Assembly (NCBI GenBank): GCA_037833965.1
Contig: AP031359.1
Location: forward strand, 1,112,001 to 1,176,000
From: Marchantia polymorpha subsp. ruderalis
Lineage: Eukaryota; Streptophyta; Marchantiopsida; Marchantiales; Marchantiaceae
Reading direction: 5' to 3'
Length of the DNA: 64,000 nucleotides
The translations under genes and the position numbers were made by a program. Numbering within the stretch: the stretch's first letter is position 1; the number at the start of each line of letters is the position of its first letter. The notes beneath the pieces were generated by a model. It ran no database searches and had not been told where the DNA came from. It worked only from the letters and a program-made list of their open reading frames with translations. Positions 1 through 10,108 of the stretch are shown here, in pieces.

Positions 1-1655
1 ATTCCTTTGATTTCAGGTGCTCTACGAGTTAGACAAAAGGAGAGACATATGAATCCACAACTGCAGCTACTGGCTAAAGCTGAGTTAGAAAGATTGTTGC
101 AAGCGGGATTTATCAAACTAGTAGAAATTACGGATTGGATTTCCTCTATGATTTTGGTGAAGAAAAAGAATGGAAAATTGAGAGTTTGTGTGGGTTTTAG
201 GAGATTAAATGCTTGCACGCAAAAGGATCATTTTTCCTTGCCTTTCATTACATTAATTTTGGAGGAAGTGAGTAGACATGCTAAATATAGATTTATGGAC
301 CAATATTCAAGTTACAATCAAATCTCCATAGCATTACAAGATGTGCACAAAGATGGCTTTCACGACTCAATGGGGGACCTTTGTGTGGATGGTCATGCCG
401 TTTGGATTGTGCAACGCTCTAGCCACTTTCCAAGGATTAATTACGTATATGTTTTCCGATCTTTTGTTCAAGTCGATGATAGTCTTCATTGACAACTTTA
501 GCACGCAATCAAGCATAACTGAACATCTATAGTGTGTGAGGGAGATTCTGATCAGATGTCGTAAAATGCAGTTAGCTTTGAATCCCAAAGAAACCTTCTT
601 GGGTGTTCAGAAAGGAGTTCTACTAGGTAACGTGGTCAACAAGAAGGGACGGGAACCAGATCCGGAAAAAGTTGCAGTCATAGAGCAATTGGCAGCTCCA
701 ACCAATGCTAAAGGAATAGCAAAGTTATTAGGTCACGTGGGATGGTACCAGGAATTAATTCCAGATTTTGCTACGATAGTGATTGCCGTCACTCAACTGC
801 TCAAGAAGGATTCTAAGTTTGTATGGACAAAGGCTTGCAGAAGAGCATTTCGGGAGGTGAAGTCTAAGTTGAGTACCTATCCAGTGTTGAGACCACGGAT
901 TGGAGCAATCCTTTTCATGTTTTTTGTGATGCTAGCAATGTAGCAGTTGGTGGTGCACTATGTCAATCAACAGGCGAGAAGGGCAAGGATCAACCCATTG
1001 CTTATGCTAGCAAACAACTAACGCCGGCAGAGAGAAATTACTCTACGACTGAAAGGGACTATCTGACTATGGTGTTTTCAGTCAAAAAGTTTTGCCATTA
1101 TCTCATGTGTAATCCGATGGTGTTCTTTGTTGATCGCATGGCTATCAAGTATTTAGTCAACAAGGCAGAATTGAGTGGAAGGCTAGCTAGGTGGGTCTTG
1201 TTGCTAGAAGAGTTTGACTACAGTGTAGAGTACAAAGCTGGTCCAATGCATTTACAAGCTGATCATTTGTTGAGGCTTTCAGAAGAGATAGGAACCCATC
1301 CGATAGATGACAGGTTGATAGACAAAAGTCTCTTTGTGGTTACGGCACAACCAGAGTGGTATGCAGGTATTGTAGAATTTTTGACCACTCAGAAATTATC
1401 AAGCGACTAGACGAAGGAAGATATGAGAAAAGTGAGAGTCAACAGTAGACATTTTACACTGCTAGGTCAAAGGCTGTTCAGAAGAGGTGCAGATGGGCTA
1501 TTGAGGAGATGTGTGTCAGAAGTCGAAGTCCCAGCAATCCTAGAAGCTTGTCATGACAGCGCATGTGAGGACATTTTTTGGGCAAGCTCACAAGTCATAA
1601 GGTTCTTTAAGCAGGTTTCTTTTGGCCTAGCTTATTCAAGGATTCTTATAATGAC
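1..1655 (+). mobile_element. Ty3/gypsy pol fragment (RT, RNase H, integrase N-terminus)
   Basis: This is a retrotransposon fossil cut by the window edge. The translation shows the start of a reverse transcriptase (motif ILVKKKNGKLRVCVGFRRLN near 150-210), the RT/RNase H connection (LLGHVGWYQELIPDF, about 720-770), an RNase H with the typical tail DYSVEYKAGPMHLQADHLLR (about 1210-1275), and the zinc-binding start of an integrase. The integrase core is absent: pol sequence stops near 1655 and LTR-type sequence begins. The order PR-RT-RH-IN and the wording of the motifs are those of plant Ty3 elements. The copy is broken, with several breaks. Confidence 0.9.
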
Positions 1656-3335
1656 TAAGTTATGAGTGTCAAAAGTGACTGATATGGATAGGCAAAGTTG
1701 CGGAAGAGTGTCTTCGGCGGTAGAGTGCCTTCGGCGGAAGAGTGCCCTTGGCAGAAGAGTAAATCCCTTGAAACTTTCTCAATTCTTAACCCCTTGACTT
1801 TTTTTAGGGTTTTGATGAATAGAGCTTGACACGCTCGTTCTAACGAGCCCAAGAACTCTTGAAACAGATAAGGGATCCCGGAGTTATGAGTGTTGAAAGT
1901 GACTAATATGAATATGCAAAGTCGCGGAAGAGTGCCCTCGGCGAAAGAGTGCCACGCGGAAAAAGATTTCTGACGGCAGAAGTCGGCGTTGTCATGAATG
2001 TCGACTGTACAAGCGTGAGAAGCAAAACGGCGGGGTGTGAAGACGCGCGTGGGAAGCAAAACGGCAGGGCGTGAAGTCGCACGTGGTAAGCAGCCCTTAC
2101 CCATCATCGCGGGAACGTCATTCAAGCAGCCTATATCTCCTTTGAACCTCGAAGGAATTTCGGCCTTGGAACAGGTCTCTTGCGGGGGCCCATATTTCCG
2201 CGCTGGAGTGTCGGATGGAGCTGAAATTTGATGGAACCGTTGGTCTTAGCCGGCCACGCATGCTTGATAATTTTCAGACATAGATCTTGGATCTAAAGCT
2301 ATTAAAGACGCTGGCGGCTCAGTGTAGTAGGTTTAGACTCAGATTTAGGGTTAGGGTTAGATTTAGGTCGTAAGTTAGAGGGGATAGCAGCCGCCGACTC
2401 CTCAGGTGTGGGTTCTGTTTGCGGCTTGCACCATAGCCAATAAAGTAGAGTGTTAGGTAGTTAGGATGTTAAAGTGTATAAAGTAGTTCAAGGCGTTGGC
2501 CTTGGAGGATTTCTCAGTTTCGGAAGTGCAGTTCAGGAAGTCCTTTTCTCTGCGTGTTTGTGTCTTTCGTTCTGTCATCACGCAAGAGAAGCTATAGCTT
2601 GTCAAAGTTACCGCATTTTGTAGCTGAAGGCCTTTGCTCAAATGTTCTGAACTAGCGTAGTCTAGTCAGGATCTTCAAGTTTGGACTTACACCTTCTGAC
2701 GATTTTCCCTGTTTGTATTCCTTCGGGATTTTTCCCCCTGAATATCAAAGTGAAGTTTTGTTAACTTCGGAGTAAGCCTTGGTCAAATTCAGGTTGTGTG
2801 TGTTAGGCTGCTTGAGGTGCCTTCGGGGTAGCCTCCGCAGTAGTTCTGGGAATGACTAGTGCCTGAGAATTCAAACTCGTCAATAGACTGTTAAGTTGTG
2901 ACAATGGATCTTTTCTCAACTTAGTTTCTCAGTTCGGATTTCTGTATTCTCTGCGCGTTTTGTGAGTTGAGTGTGTTGTTCACCGGGTGAGAGGAACTTC
3001 AGTTTGACGAAGGTGCCGCATCCGAAGTAGGAAGTCCAACCCAAATGCTCTGCACTTGTAGTGACTAGTGAAAGGGTTACAAATTCGGACTTGAGTGACT
3101 ACCTGCAGATCCTCTGGGTGTACTCTTGGGAAACTTTTCCTCTGAATCTTAAGTGGAGGTTCTAATCGGCCTCTAGGTTGTGCTTTTACAGTTTCAAGTG
3201 TGTTGGGGTGTACTACGCTACATTGTGTGTCCTCCGAGTGACCTCCAAGTTGAGCACTTGCAGTATTTCTGGGAGTGACAGTAGCTTGAGAATTCAAACT
3301 CCTTAATAGTCTGTTAAAACTTGACACTTTGTCTT
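1656..3335 (+). mobile_element. Partial A-type LTR without the internal gene
   Basis: In reverse complement this stretch matches the 3' half of the long LTRs elsewhere in the window, including the doubled 430-bp unit with the boxes GAGAATTCAAACTC and CACCGGGTGAGAGGAACTT. The usual LTR start (TGTGGTAACCCAC) and the LTR gene are missing, and similarity ends near 3335 before the usual ...GGGTTATTACA end. About 1690-1740 carries several CTTCGGCGG motifs. A short run of telomere-like repeats (TTTAGGGTTAGGGTTAG) sits at 2344-2360. It is a truncated fossil joined directly to the pol fragment on its left. Confidence 0.7.
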
Positions 3336-3905
3336 TTTGACTCGCACGTGTGGCAGTCGGTGCAAAGAAAATAAGGCATAGATGTTCACTAGCTTTCAAG
3401 CTAGAGATTATGGATCCATCCCCTGATGGTCGCCAGTGATGTGAGCTCAATTATGATCTCATTTATTTTTTTAGCACTAGTTAGTCTGATCTAGTGCAGT
3501 ATTCAAAGAGAGAAAGAAAACAAATAAATAAATAATTGATAGTACAGTAAGATATTAGTAGCAGGATGTAAGTTAAGTAGACGTAAACTTTTTTAGAGTC
3601 TATCAAGAATCAAAAACACTTAGGTCTGGCAAGAGCGGGCCTGGCAGGGGTTGTGTGGGATGCGTCAACGGAGCGGGGTTCATGAGCAGGCGAGAACAGG
3701 GAGAAAGAAGGACTAGGAATATTTGCGAGTTGAAGAATTCTTTGAGTGGCGGGAGTGGATGCTTTACTAGGCCGGGGGAGATAGAGAGATTGGGGGCTCC
3801 GAAGCTGGATGCATAGAAGGAGAAGGGCTTGCAAGAGGGCTCAATGAGCAGGCGTTGGAGCAGGCAACTGGGCGGGTAATGGGTATGGTGGACTTATTTT
3901 TGCAG
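3336..3905. other. Unassigned sequence before the host exon, with a candidate 3' splice site
   Basis: No reading frame of note was found. The stretch is AT-rich to about 3600 (including a short AAATA run near 3523) and then G-rich. It ends in a pyrimidine-rich tract and TTTTTGCAG at 3897-3905, a good plant splice acceptor placed just before the open exon that follows. It is probably intron and 5' sequence of the host gene. Confidence 0.4.
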
Positions 3906-4513
3906 GCGAGAGCTGTGTGACAGGCGAGTCTCATCATGGTGGCCTTTTCTTTGCCCTTTACAAGGGTTTTTCATTTGTTTTTTTTTTATTTAGATGGGTG
4001 TGGAGAAAGCTGTGGAGAGCAGAGAGACCTAGAGAAGATGGAAGCGTGAATGGAGGTTGGAGAGGTGGACAAAGGAAATGCGACGAAGGTGGAGTGTCTC
4101 AAGGAAGCAGGGGTGAAAAAGCACAAATATATGCCGAGGAGAAGCGACAAGCATGGCATGAAAGGGAGCAACTTGTAGTAGAAGAGAGGAGGCAACAAGA
4201 AGAAGTAGCACGCCTTGTAGAGGAAAGACAAAGACAACCCGATGAAAAGCTGGAGGCTGAGAAGGAGAATGAAAGAGAAGCTGCAGCTGAGCGTGAGCAA
4301 AAACTTAGGAGAGAACGGGATGCAGAAAAACGACGACTAGAAAAGGTCAAGGAAAAGGATAAGGAAATGGCAAAGGACAAGTTGAGGGACACCGACTCAG
4401 AAAACTCAAAGAAGAAAAAAGAGAAGGATCACCCGGACAAGAAGAGTGATTGGGAGAAGCGTGTAGAAGTTGAAAGGAAGCTCAATTCTGTGCCAAATGA
4501 GAAGATGAAGAAA
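3906..4513 (+). pseudogene. Host gene exon: NST1-like charged coiled-coil protein, cut by an LTR
   Basis: The open exon encodes an aromatic, membrane-like segment (FSFVFFLFRWVWRKLWR), then a long, highly charged Glu/Lys/Arg coiled coil containing RGEKAQIYAEEKRQA, EEVARLVEERQRQ and RDAEKRRLEKVKEKDK. From memory this order matches plant proteins annotated 'stress response NST1-like', in which a short hydrophobic stretch ending in RWLWRK precedes RGEKA...AEEKRQA and EEVARLVEER. Their function is not established. No ATG begins the frame, and a splice acceptor stands at 3905, so this is an internal exon whose upstream exons are not visible. The frame runs straight into the solo LTR at 4514, where the host sequence is cut at the duplicated AGAAA. 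This copy is therefore likely inactive or truncated unless the LTR is spliced out. Homology is inferred, not searched. Confidence 0.6.
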
Positions 4514-4559
4514 TGTAATAACCCACTAAAGGCTAAAACTGCAATATAGTGGTAGAAAG

Positions 4560-5520
4560 GTCGAACCCACAGGGACAGAGGCAACACACAGGGTACAAAG
4601 TGTCACATTTAACGGACTATTGAGGAGTTTGAATTCTCAGGCGACTATCACTCCCAGAAGTACTGCAAGTGTTCACTCGGAGCTCACTCGGAGGTCGCAC
4701 TGTGCAGCGTAGTTCACTCAACACACACACACACACACAGACACACACCTGAAACTATAGAAACACAACTCAGAGGTCGGTTAGGACCTCTACTTAAGAT
4801 TTCAGGGGGGGAAAAGTCTCTCGCGAGTACACTCAGCAAATCTGCGGGTAGTGACTCCCAACTCCGGCTTTTACAACCCTTCCATTAGCTTTCTGCTAGC
4901 GTGGGGAACCCGGGTTGGACTTCCTACTTCGGATCGAAGTCACTCAGACACGGTGAACAACACTCTCAACTCACAAAACGCGCAGAGAACACAGGTCTGC
5001 ACGGAAGTACTCACTGAAAAACGTTCCAGTAACACACCATAACAGTCTATTCAAGAGTTTGAATTCTTGGGCACTTGTCATTCCCAAAAATACTACAGGA
5101 GTTGCCCTGAAGGCACCTGCTGCAACGTAACATGAATTTACAACCAAGGCTTACACGAAGTAGCAAAACTTCACTTTGGCATTCAGGGGAAAAATCCCGA
5201 AGGAGTACAATCAGAAACAATCACTCGAAGGTGTAAGGGGGAAACTGTTCAAGTATCTAACTCGTCACTGGCTCTGAGCATCGGCAATCACCCGCAGGTG
5301 TAGATCCAAACTACTCAAGTCTCTAACCAATGTACTAGCTCTAAACATTCGGCCGAAGGCCTTCAGCTACACAATGCGGACCGCCAAGGTGTAGCTCCTC
5401 TTGCGTGGTGATAGAACTAAGGACACAAACACGCAAAGAAAATGAGTTCCTGATCTGCACTTCCGAAACTGGAAAAAATCCCAAGGCAAGACGCCTTGAA
5501 CTACTTTATACCTTCTAAGT
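4560..5520 (-). repeat. Doubled 430-bp unit in the 3' part of the LTR
   Basis: Two diverged direct copies of one unit lie side by side, starting near 4605 (ACTATTGAGGAGTTTGAATTC) and 5041 (GTCTATTCAAGAGTTTGAATT). Both continue with CTCCCAGAAGTACTGC-type and GTGAACAAC/GTGACAGAAC-type boxes and end near an ACACGCAGAGAA box. The same pair recurs in the other A-type LTRs at about 28090-28960, 31510-32380, 34560-35200 and 58690-59600. A CA microsatellite sits at about 4722-4748. The unit is non-coding and occurs in LTRs with and without the gene, so it is a basic LTR part. Confidence 0.7.
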
Positions 5521-5642
5521 CCTAACTAACACTACACTCCACTATGCTACGCGCCTGCACGGAACCACGCTACACTACACTCCGCAGAGCCGGTGCTTCG
5601 CGTTCTGCGCGACGGACTGCCGCGCACCAACTCTCTACCCTG

Positions 5643-8595
5643 CTAGTCTTCCGCTCGACTGCGCAGTCCCAACCGCCGCAACACCGCGGAAACCTCCGTC
5701 TCGAGGGTGGCCATGATGTCCCGCGACTTCGACAGAAAAGAATCCAGCTTCTTCGCCACTCGCCGCCGGCTCCGACTATCACCTGACAACAACCCCGCTG
5801 CACGAAGCTCTAACTCGCGCAGTGTGAGTTTCTCCTGCGCCGCCACTTCCCAGTGGGCGTAGCCCCTGAGACAGTGGGTGACTTGCCTCGCCATCTCTTC
5901 TTTCGTGCAATTTGCCTCCCGCCGGCGATCGTCTTCAACTACAACCAACTGCAATTCGCCCTCCGCACGTTGCGCTCTCAATTCCCCGCATTCGGATTGC
6001 AGTCTGCGGATTAATTCCTCAACCGCCTGCCGTGCGAGCTGACACTGCTCCAACAACCGTGTCTGTCGCACGAGCTCCCCTGACAACATTCGATTCTGAG
6101 CCTGCTCAAAATCCAGCTCCTCTACTAACTTCGCCTTCTCCTTGGCGAAATCCTCCAGCTTCTCGTCCTTCGTCTTGTCGAGAGCTTTGTACATCTTCTT
6201 AGTGAGGTTGAGGTGACCCCACAGGCAATCATACTTCTCCCGCAGATCCTTAAGTTCCTGATCCACTCGGCCCAACAACTTGCTGGTGTCGACTTTAGTG
6301 CGGGTTCGGCTCCTCACTAGCTCGACGTAGGACCCAGGCTGGCGGGGGTCCGCGTACTTCTTTACTTTGCAATCCAGGTACCTCAACATAGGTACTACCT
6401 GCTCACTGAGCGCCGCCGTCGGCGTGCCTACCATTTCCTGCTCCTCCTCCTCAGTGGATTCCGATCCCGACACTGATTCCGTCGATCCTCCTTCTTCGTC
6501 ATCCTCCGAATTGAGGATTTCGGTCGCCATTGAAGGCGTCGGCGACTGGTCAGTGCGGGGCTGCGAGATGTCTGCGTGCTCTGCCGCCACTGGCGCTCCT
6601 GCAGCCTCGCTGCTCCCTGCTAGAATGTCCAAGGCAGTGGATGAATGCGGTTGTGCCGAATTCACATCGCCCGCCTGCCCAGCTTTGACTGTAACCTCAT
6701 CGCCGCAGGCGTCTACCGCCGAAGGTGGCCGAGCGGAATGTATCTGCGCGGAGTGCAATTGTGCATCGTGCGCACGAATTTCACCCTGCCGACAGTCAAT
6801 CCGCTCCTCCATTAGGTCCCGCTCCTTCGATTGGTCTCGCTCCTCCATTAGGTCCTGCGCCAGGGATGCGTCCTACCTATGCGTAGGCGCAATTCCTGGC
6901 GGCGCTTCCGCCGAAGGCGCAGCGCCGAAAAAGTCTATTGCCGAAGGCGGTTGAGCTGAAGACGGCTCGCCTGATGTCCCTTGGCCCAAAGGCCCTTCTG
7001 CCGAAGGCGCACCTTCCGGCGGATTTCCCGCCGAGGGCGCGGTTCCCGCCGGCTCTCTACTCGTAACTCGGTGGCCCGAAGGCCCTGGCGCCGAAGGCGC
7101 ATGTCCCGGCGATCTCAAGGGCCTTGCCCCGAAGGCCCTTGAGCCGAAGGCGGGTCTTCCGCCGGCTCCTTCCCTTTCCTGCGTTGCACCGAGGGTGAGT
7201 CTTGCCTATGCGTAGGCGCTCGTCTATGCGTAGGCGTGTCCCGTCCGCAAGGAGTCGCCTATGCGTAGGCGGCACACTCATCCGTGCCGCACGTTGTTGC
7301 TCCTGACCCGAAGGTCGTCTCACCTCCGCCGAGGGCGTAGGGAGGTCCGCTGACCCCTCTGCCGTCCGCGCAGTCCCATCCTTCTCCAAGGATGGACTCC
7401 CCTTCTCTCCGGCGGCCCGCGCCGTTTCCGCGCTGCTGGCAGGTAACACAAGCCGGCGCACTTTCTTCTTCGGCCGACTGCAGATCTTGTGTAGTGGCCG
7501 CTTCCGGGTGAGAGCAGCTGATTCTTGATGTTGCTCTTTCTCCGGTTCCTCTCTCCATCTCCGCTTCCGCGGCAGTCGTGCTGCGGTTGTGTTCCTCCCC
7601 GCATCCTGTTGACCCGGTGGAGTGGAAGTCAGAGTGTCCTCCGCGTCGTTGTCGACTTCGTTATCCCGCACATACCTCCCGAGATTGTCGACTGACAACG
7701 GCGGAAATTGAATACGCTCGGTTGCGGTTAAGCAACCCATCGACCGATAAAAGTTTATCAAGAAGGGGGAGAGGTGATTGAGCGTCCCTCCCCGCTCCTC
7801 AAACGCATGCTGTCGCATTACCCTATGCAAGATACGCGACCAGTGAACTGGAGCTCCGGCCAATGTGAGCTCCACGAAGGACACTTGCCAAGAAGTGATG
7901 TAAGTCGTGCGGTGCGGCTGCAAGAGTTGCAGCAGTGTCATCGCTACGGTTCTGCGGAAACGATCTCTGTAGTCACGGGTCATGTACCCGTTCTTGGTGG
8001 ACTTCCCCCGCTTGAACAATTCCACAAAGGAGGCTTCTTCCGCCTTCGACACCTTGACGGTCTCGCTGTCGAATAGGAGGAACCCGTCCTTGCCTGCACA
8101 CCTCCCCAACACTTGTCCTCAATCGTGGACAGTCCAACGATCTACATGCGGACGGAATCCGCGCGTAGGTTGTTGTCTCTCACTTAGCCATTTGCGCACC
8201 ATGTCCCCGCACACGTAATTCCATCCCCACAGTAGGAAATTGAGTTTCCTTGCAATCAACCGGTCCTGAAAAGCACGCAACCCAATCTGCGGAAGCTTGA
8301 GTGGAACCATCCGCAGCTTAATCGACTTTGACATCGCGTTCTTGAAATTGGATTTCGCAAACTTCTCTCCGCTATGCCCAAGCCTCTTGCCCGCGGCACT
8401 CGTTCCTCTGCAAACTCTAATCCCTCTCAATTCTGAATGTCGCGCACTCAATTCTTTCTCTGCCACCGGGTAAGTCTCTGCGCGGTGGTGTCTAGAATGT
8501 CTCTCGGCTAGAAGGTGGACGCGCGCAGCTCGCACAAGGAATTGAAATCGCAAATTCAAGAATGGAGTGTCCGCTGTCCGCTCGCAGGGTGTCAT
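5643..8595 (-). pseudogene. LTR-borne gene of the 4514-9837 solo LTR (lineage A)
   Basis: The N-terminal domain reads KLRMVPLKLPQIGLRAFQ, then KLNFLLWGWN, ...VLGRCAGKDGFLLFDSE, NGYMTRDYRDRFRRTVAM and HLSPFLINFYRSMGCLT. A long linker rich in Arg, Ser, Ala and Glu follows, unusually full of hairpin-forming repeats. After it comes the conserved AALSEQVVPMLRYLDCKV...YVELVRSRTRTK, a coiled coil, and a C-terminal domain LRELELRAAGLLSGD...VLRRLGLRSRAED. The predicted helical N-terminal domain with HW-x-RI and INFYRSMG motifs resembles the 'putative plant transposon protein' domain in overall pattern, but that link is only a guess. The function is unknown. It is fossil material with a few breaks; long open stretches of about 350-400 codons remain. 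Confidence 0.75.
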
Positions 8596-8829
8596 GGTCG
8601 GCTCTCGGTCGTGAACGTCGACGCACTTGATGGCTGCGCCGGCTCGGAGGTATAACGGCCCTCTCTCTCACGCGCGGCTTCACGCTCCGCCGTCGCGCTT
8701 TCACTCACACGCTCGAAATGTCAATTTGAACTCCGCCAGCGTACTACGCCGCGGCTATGGTCGCGCAGCGCCGAAGACGTATTTCTCGCCGACGCGCTAC
8801 ACTCATTCGTACTTCGACTCGGACTAGTC

Positions 8830-9650
8830 CCGCTTCGCCGAAGGCGTTCGTCCGCACGTTGGGCCGAAGCCGAACTCCCTTCTCCGTAGGCGGAATTCCC
8901 GGCGGACTTCCCGCCGGCGTCGAACTCCATTCGCCTATGCGTAGGCGCTGACCGTCCGCACAGAAGACGTTCGTCGGCGTAGGTCCCTCGCCGTAGGCGC
9001 AGCGCCGAAGGCGGCTATGTCGAAGGCGTTGACCGCGGTCAACGGACTCCGTCCAGTCTGTCCATCTCTCTCGCCTCTCCGTCAGCGCTCTTGTCTCCGA
9101 AGTCCCGACACTCGTCCGTGTAGCCGAGGGCTCACTCGTCTGTACGGTCCGTACGGATTTGCTACTCCGTTGGGTCCTTACCTAACCTTGGTGCGCTGGC
9201 GCCGCAAGCGCCGTACGAGCTCCACCCCCGAAGGCGGATTCCTAGGGCCGAAGGCGGATTTCCCGCCGAGGGCGAAGTGCCTATGCACAGGCGAAATCCG
9301 TCCGCCTGTGCGTAGGTGAAAGTCCCTCCGCCTATGCGTAGGCGGCATTCCTTCCGCGTAGGCAAAAGTCCCGGCGGACTTCCCGCCGACGTCAAACTCA
9401 TTTCGCCTATGCGTAGGCGAACTTCCTTCCACCTGTGCGTAGGTGAAAGTCTTTGTATCTTTCAACCGTCACAACTCCCTAAGTCCTTATCCGTTCCGGG
9501 CGTTCTTGGGCTTGTTAGAACCAGCGCGTCAAGCTCTTTCCAACAAGTCAAGGCGTTTGAGAATTGCATAGATTCTGAGGGATTCCTCTAGCGCCGAAGG
9601 CGTATCGCCGAAGGCGCATTATGCGCTTGCGCCGAAGGAGAACTCCTTCA
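8830..9650. repeat. Cluster of short hairpin motifs in the LTR leader
   Basis: Three kinds of short inverted repeats recur here. The first is CGCC-GAA-GGCG (for example near 8836, 9007, 9595 and 9605). The second is CGCCTA-TGCG-TAGGCG, exact at 8932-8947, 9329-9344 and 9404-9419, with a paired variant CACCTGTGCGTAGGTG at 9430-9445. The third is CCGGCGGACTTCCCGCCGG, a 7-bp stem with 5-nt loop at 8899-8917, with a shorter relative near 9370. The same motifs continue into the coding linker at about 6885-7270. They are spread irregularly, unlike a simple tandem array. Confidence 0.75.
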
Positions 9651-9738
9651 GAGTCGATCGTTCAGGGCGGGCGCCTGTTCCGGACATTGTGCCGAACTCG
9701 ATGATTCTCGATGATTCTACGAGATCAATTATTTTCAC

Positions 9739-9751
9739 TCTATTTAAATGT
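9739..9751 (-). promoter_or_regulatory. TATA-like box near the LTR start
   Basis: On the minus strand the LTR reads ACATTTAAATAGAGTG about 90 bases inside its start. The same place in other A-type LTRs reads CTAAAATAGAG (63160-63170), CATAAAATAGAG (about 33790) and AATAAATAGAG (about 32777). Conservation of position suggests an RNA polymerase II promoter. Transcription starting here would place the LTR gene in the 5' leader. No start site is shown by the sequence alone. Confidence 0.4.
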
Positions 9752-9837
9752 ACCGATCACTATTTACACTGCTGCTGCGATACTGTTTTCCAAAAATGTT
9801 TTAAATTCCGCATAAATACAAAAAGTGGGTTACCACA

Positions 9838-10108
9838 AGAAACCTTCAAAAATTTCAAGGGGAGGAGGGCCGCGGCCTTGCTACGAGGAGGAGACGACAA
9901 GAAGCGGCTGGGGGTGAGAGTCGAGTGCACAAGTGCGTGCCGGGTTGGAGAGGAGGAGGAGCAAGAGAAGGAGGAGGAGCATCACCTCGCACAGCGGAGC
10001 AGCAAAGGAGGAGGAGGAGGAGAAAGAAGCAGAAGTCGTAGCAGCTGTTGTGAAGAAATCCGGGTGTATGATGTGTAATTGAACAGGAGAACGCACGAGA
10101 TACCTACT
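9838..10108 (+). other. Host flank after the solo LTR, GA-rich
   Basis: After the second AGAAA copy the DNA resumes and becomes very GA-rich with runs of GAGGAG, then a short open frame ending in EIRVYDV near 10078. It may be the continuation of the interrupted host exon or its neighbourhood, but the low complexity (Glu, Gly, Arg and Ser codons) prevents a firm statement. Confidence 0.35.

Larger units (their letters stand above)
4514..9837 (-). mobile_element. Solo LTR, A-type, 5.3 kb, with internal gene; TSD AGAAA
   Basis: Read on the minus strand, the element starts TGTGGTAACCCAC at 9837 and ends with GTGGGTTATTACA at 4514, so it has TG...CA ends with a short imperfect inverted repeat. 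The 5 bases on both sides are AGAAA (4509-4513 and 9838-9842), the hallmark of LTR retrotransposon integration. No primer site, gag, pol or polypurine tract lies inside, so it is a solo LTR left by recombination. In order on the minus strand it holds a TATA-like box, a leader rich in hairpin motifs, the LTR gene (8595-5643) and the doubled 430-bp unit. The perfect TSD suggests a fairly recent insertion; no age was calculated. Confidence 0.88.

Noticed and set aside
2344-2366. TTTAGGG-like telomere repeats
   Set aside because: Only two to three degenerate units inside an LTR fragment; too short to mean a former chromosome end.
4722-4748. CA microsatellite as a regulatory element
   Set aside because: It is a local expansion of the ACACAC box present in other copies of the same LTR unit.
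5912-6954. Plus-strand open frames opposite the LTR gene (for example 6367-6954)
   Set aside because: They are mirror frames of GC-rich coding sequence on the minus strand, and no recognised motif appears in them.
5643-8595. LTR gene as an envelope-like protein
   Set aside because: No signal peptide, no C-terminal membrane segment and no furin-like site were seen; it also lies within the LTR, not between pol and the LTR.
8830-9650. Regularly recurring short motifs that could suggest a CRISPR array
   Set aside because: Spacing is irregular, the motifs are 11-19 bases, there are several kinds, and the setting is a plant LTR.
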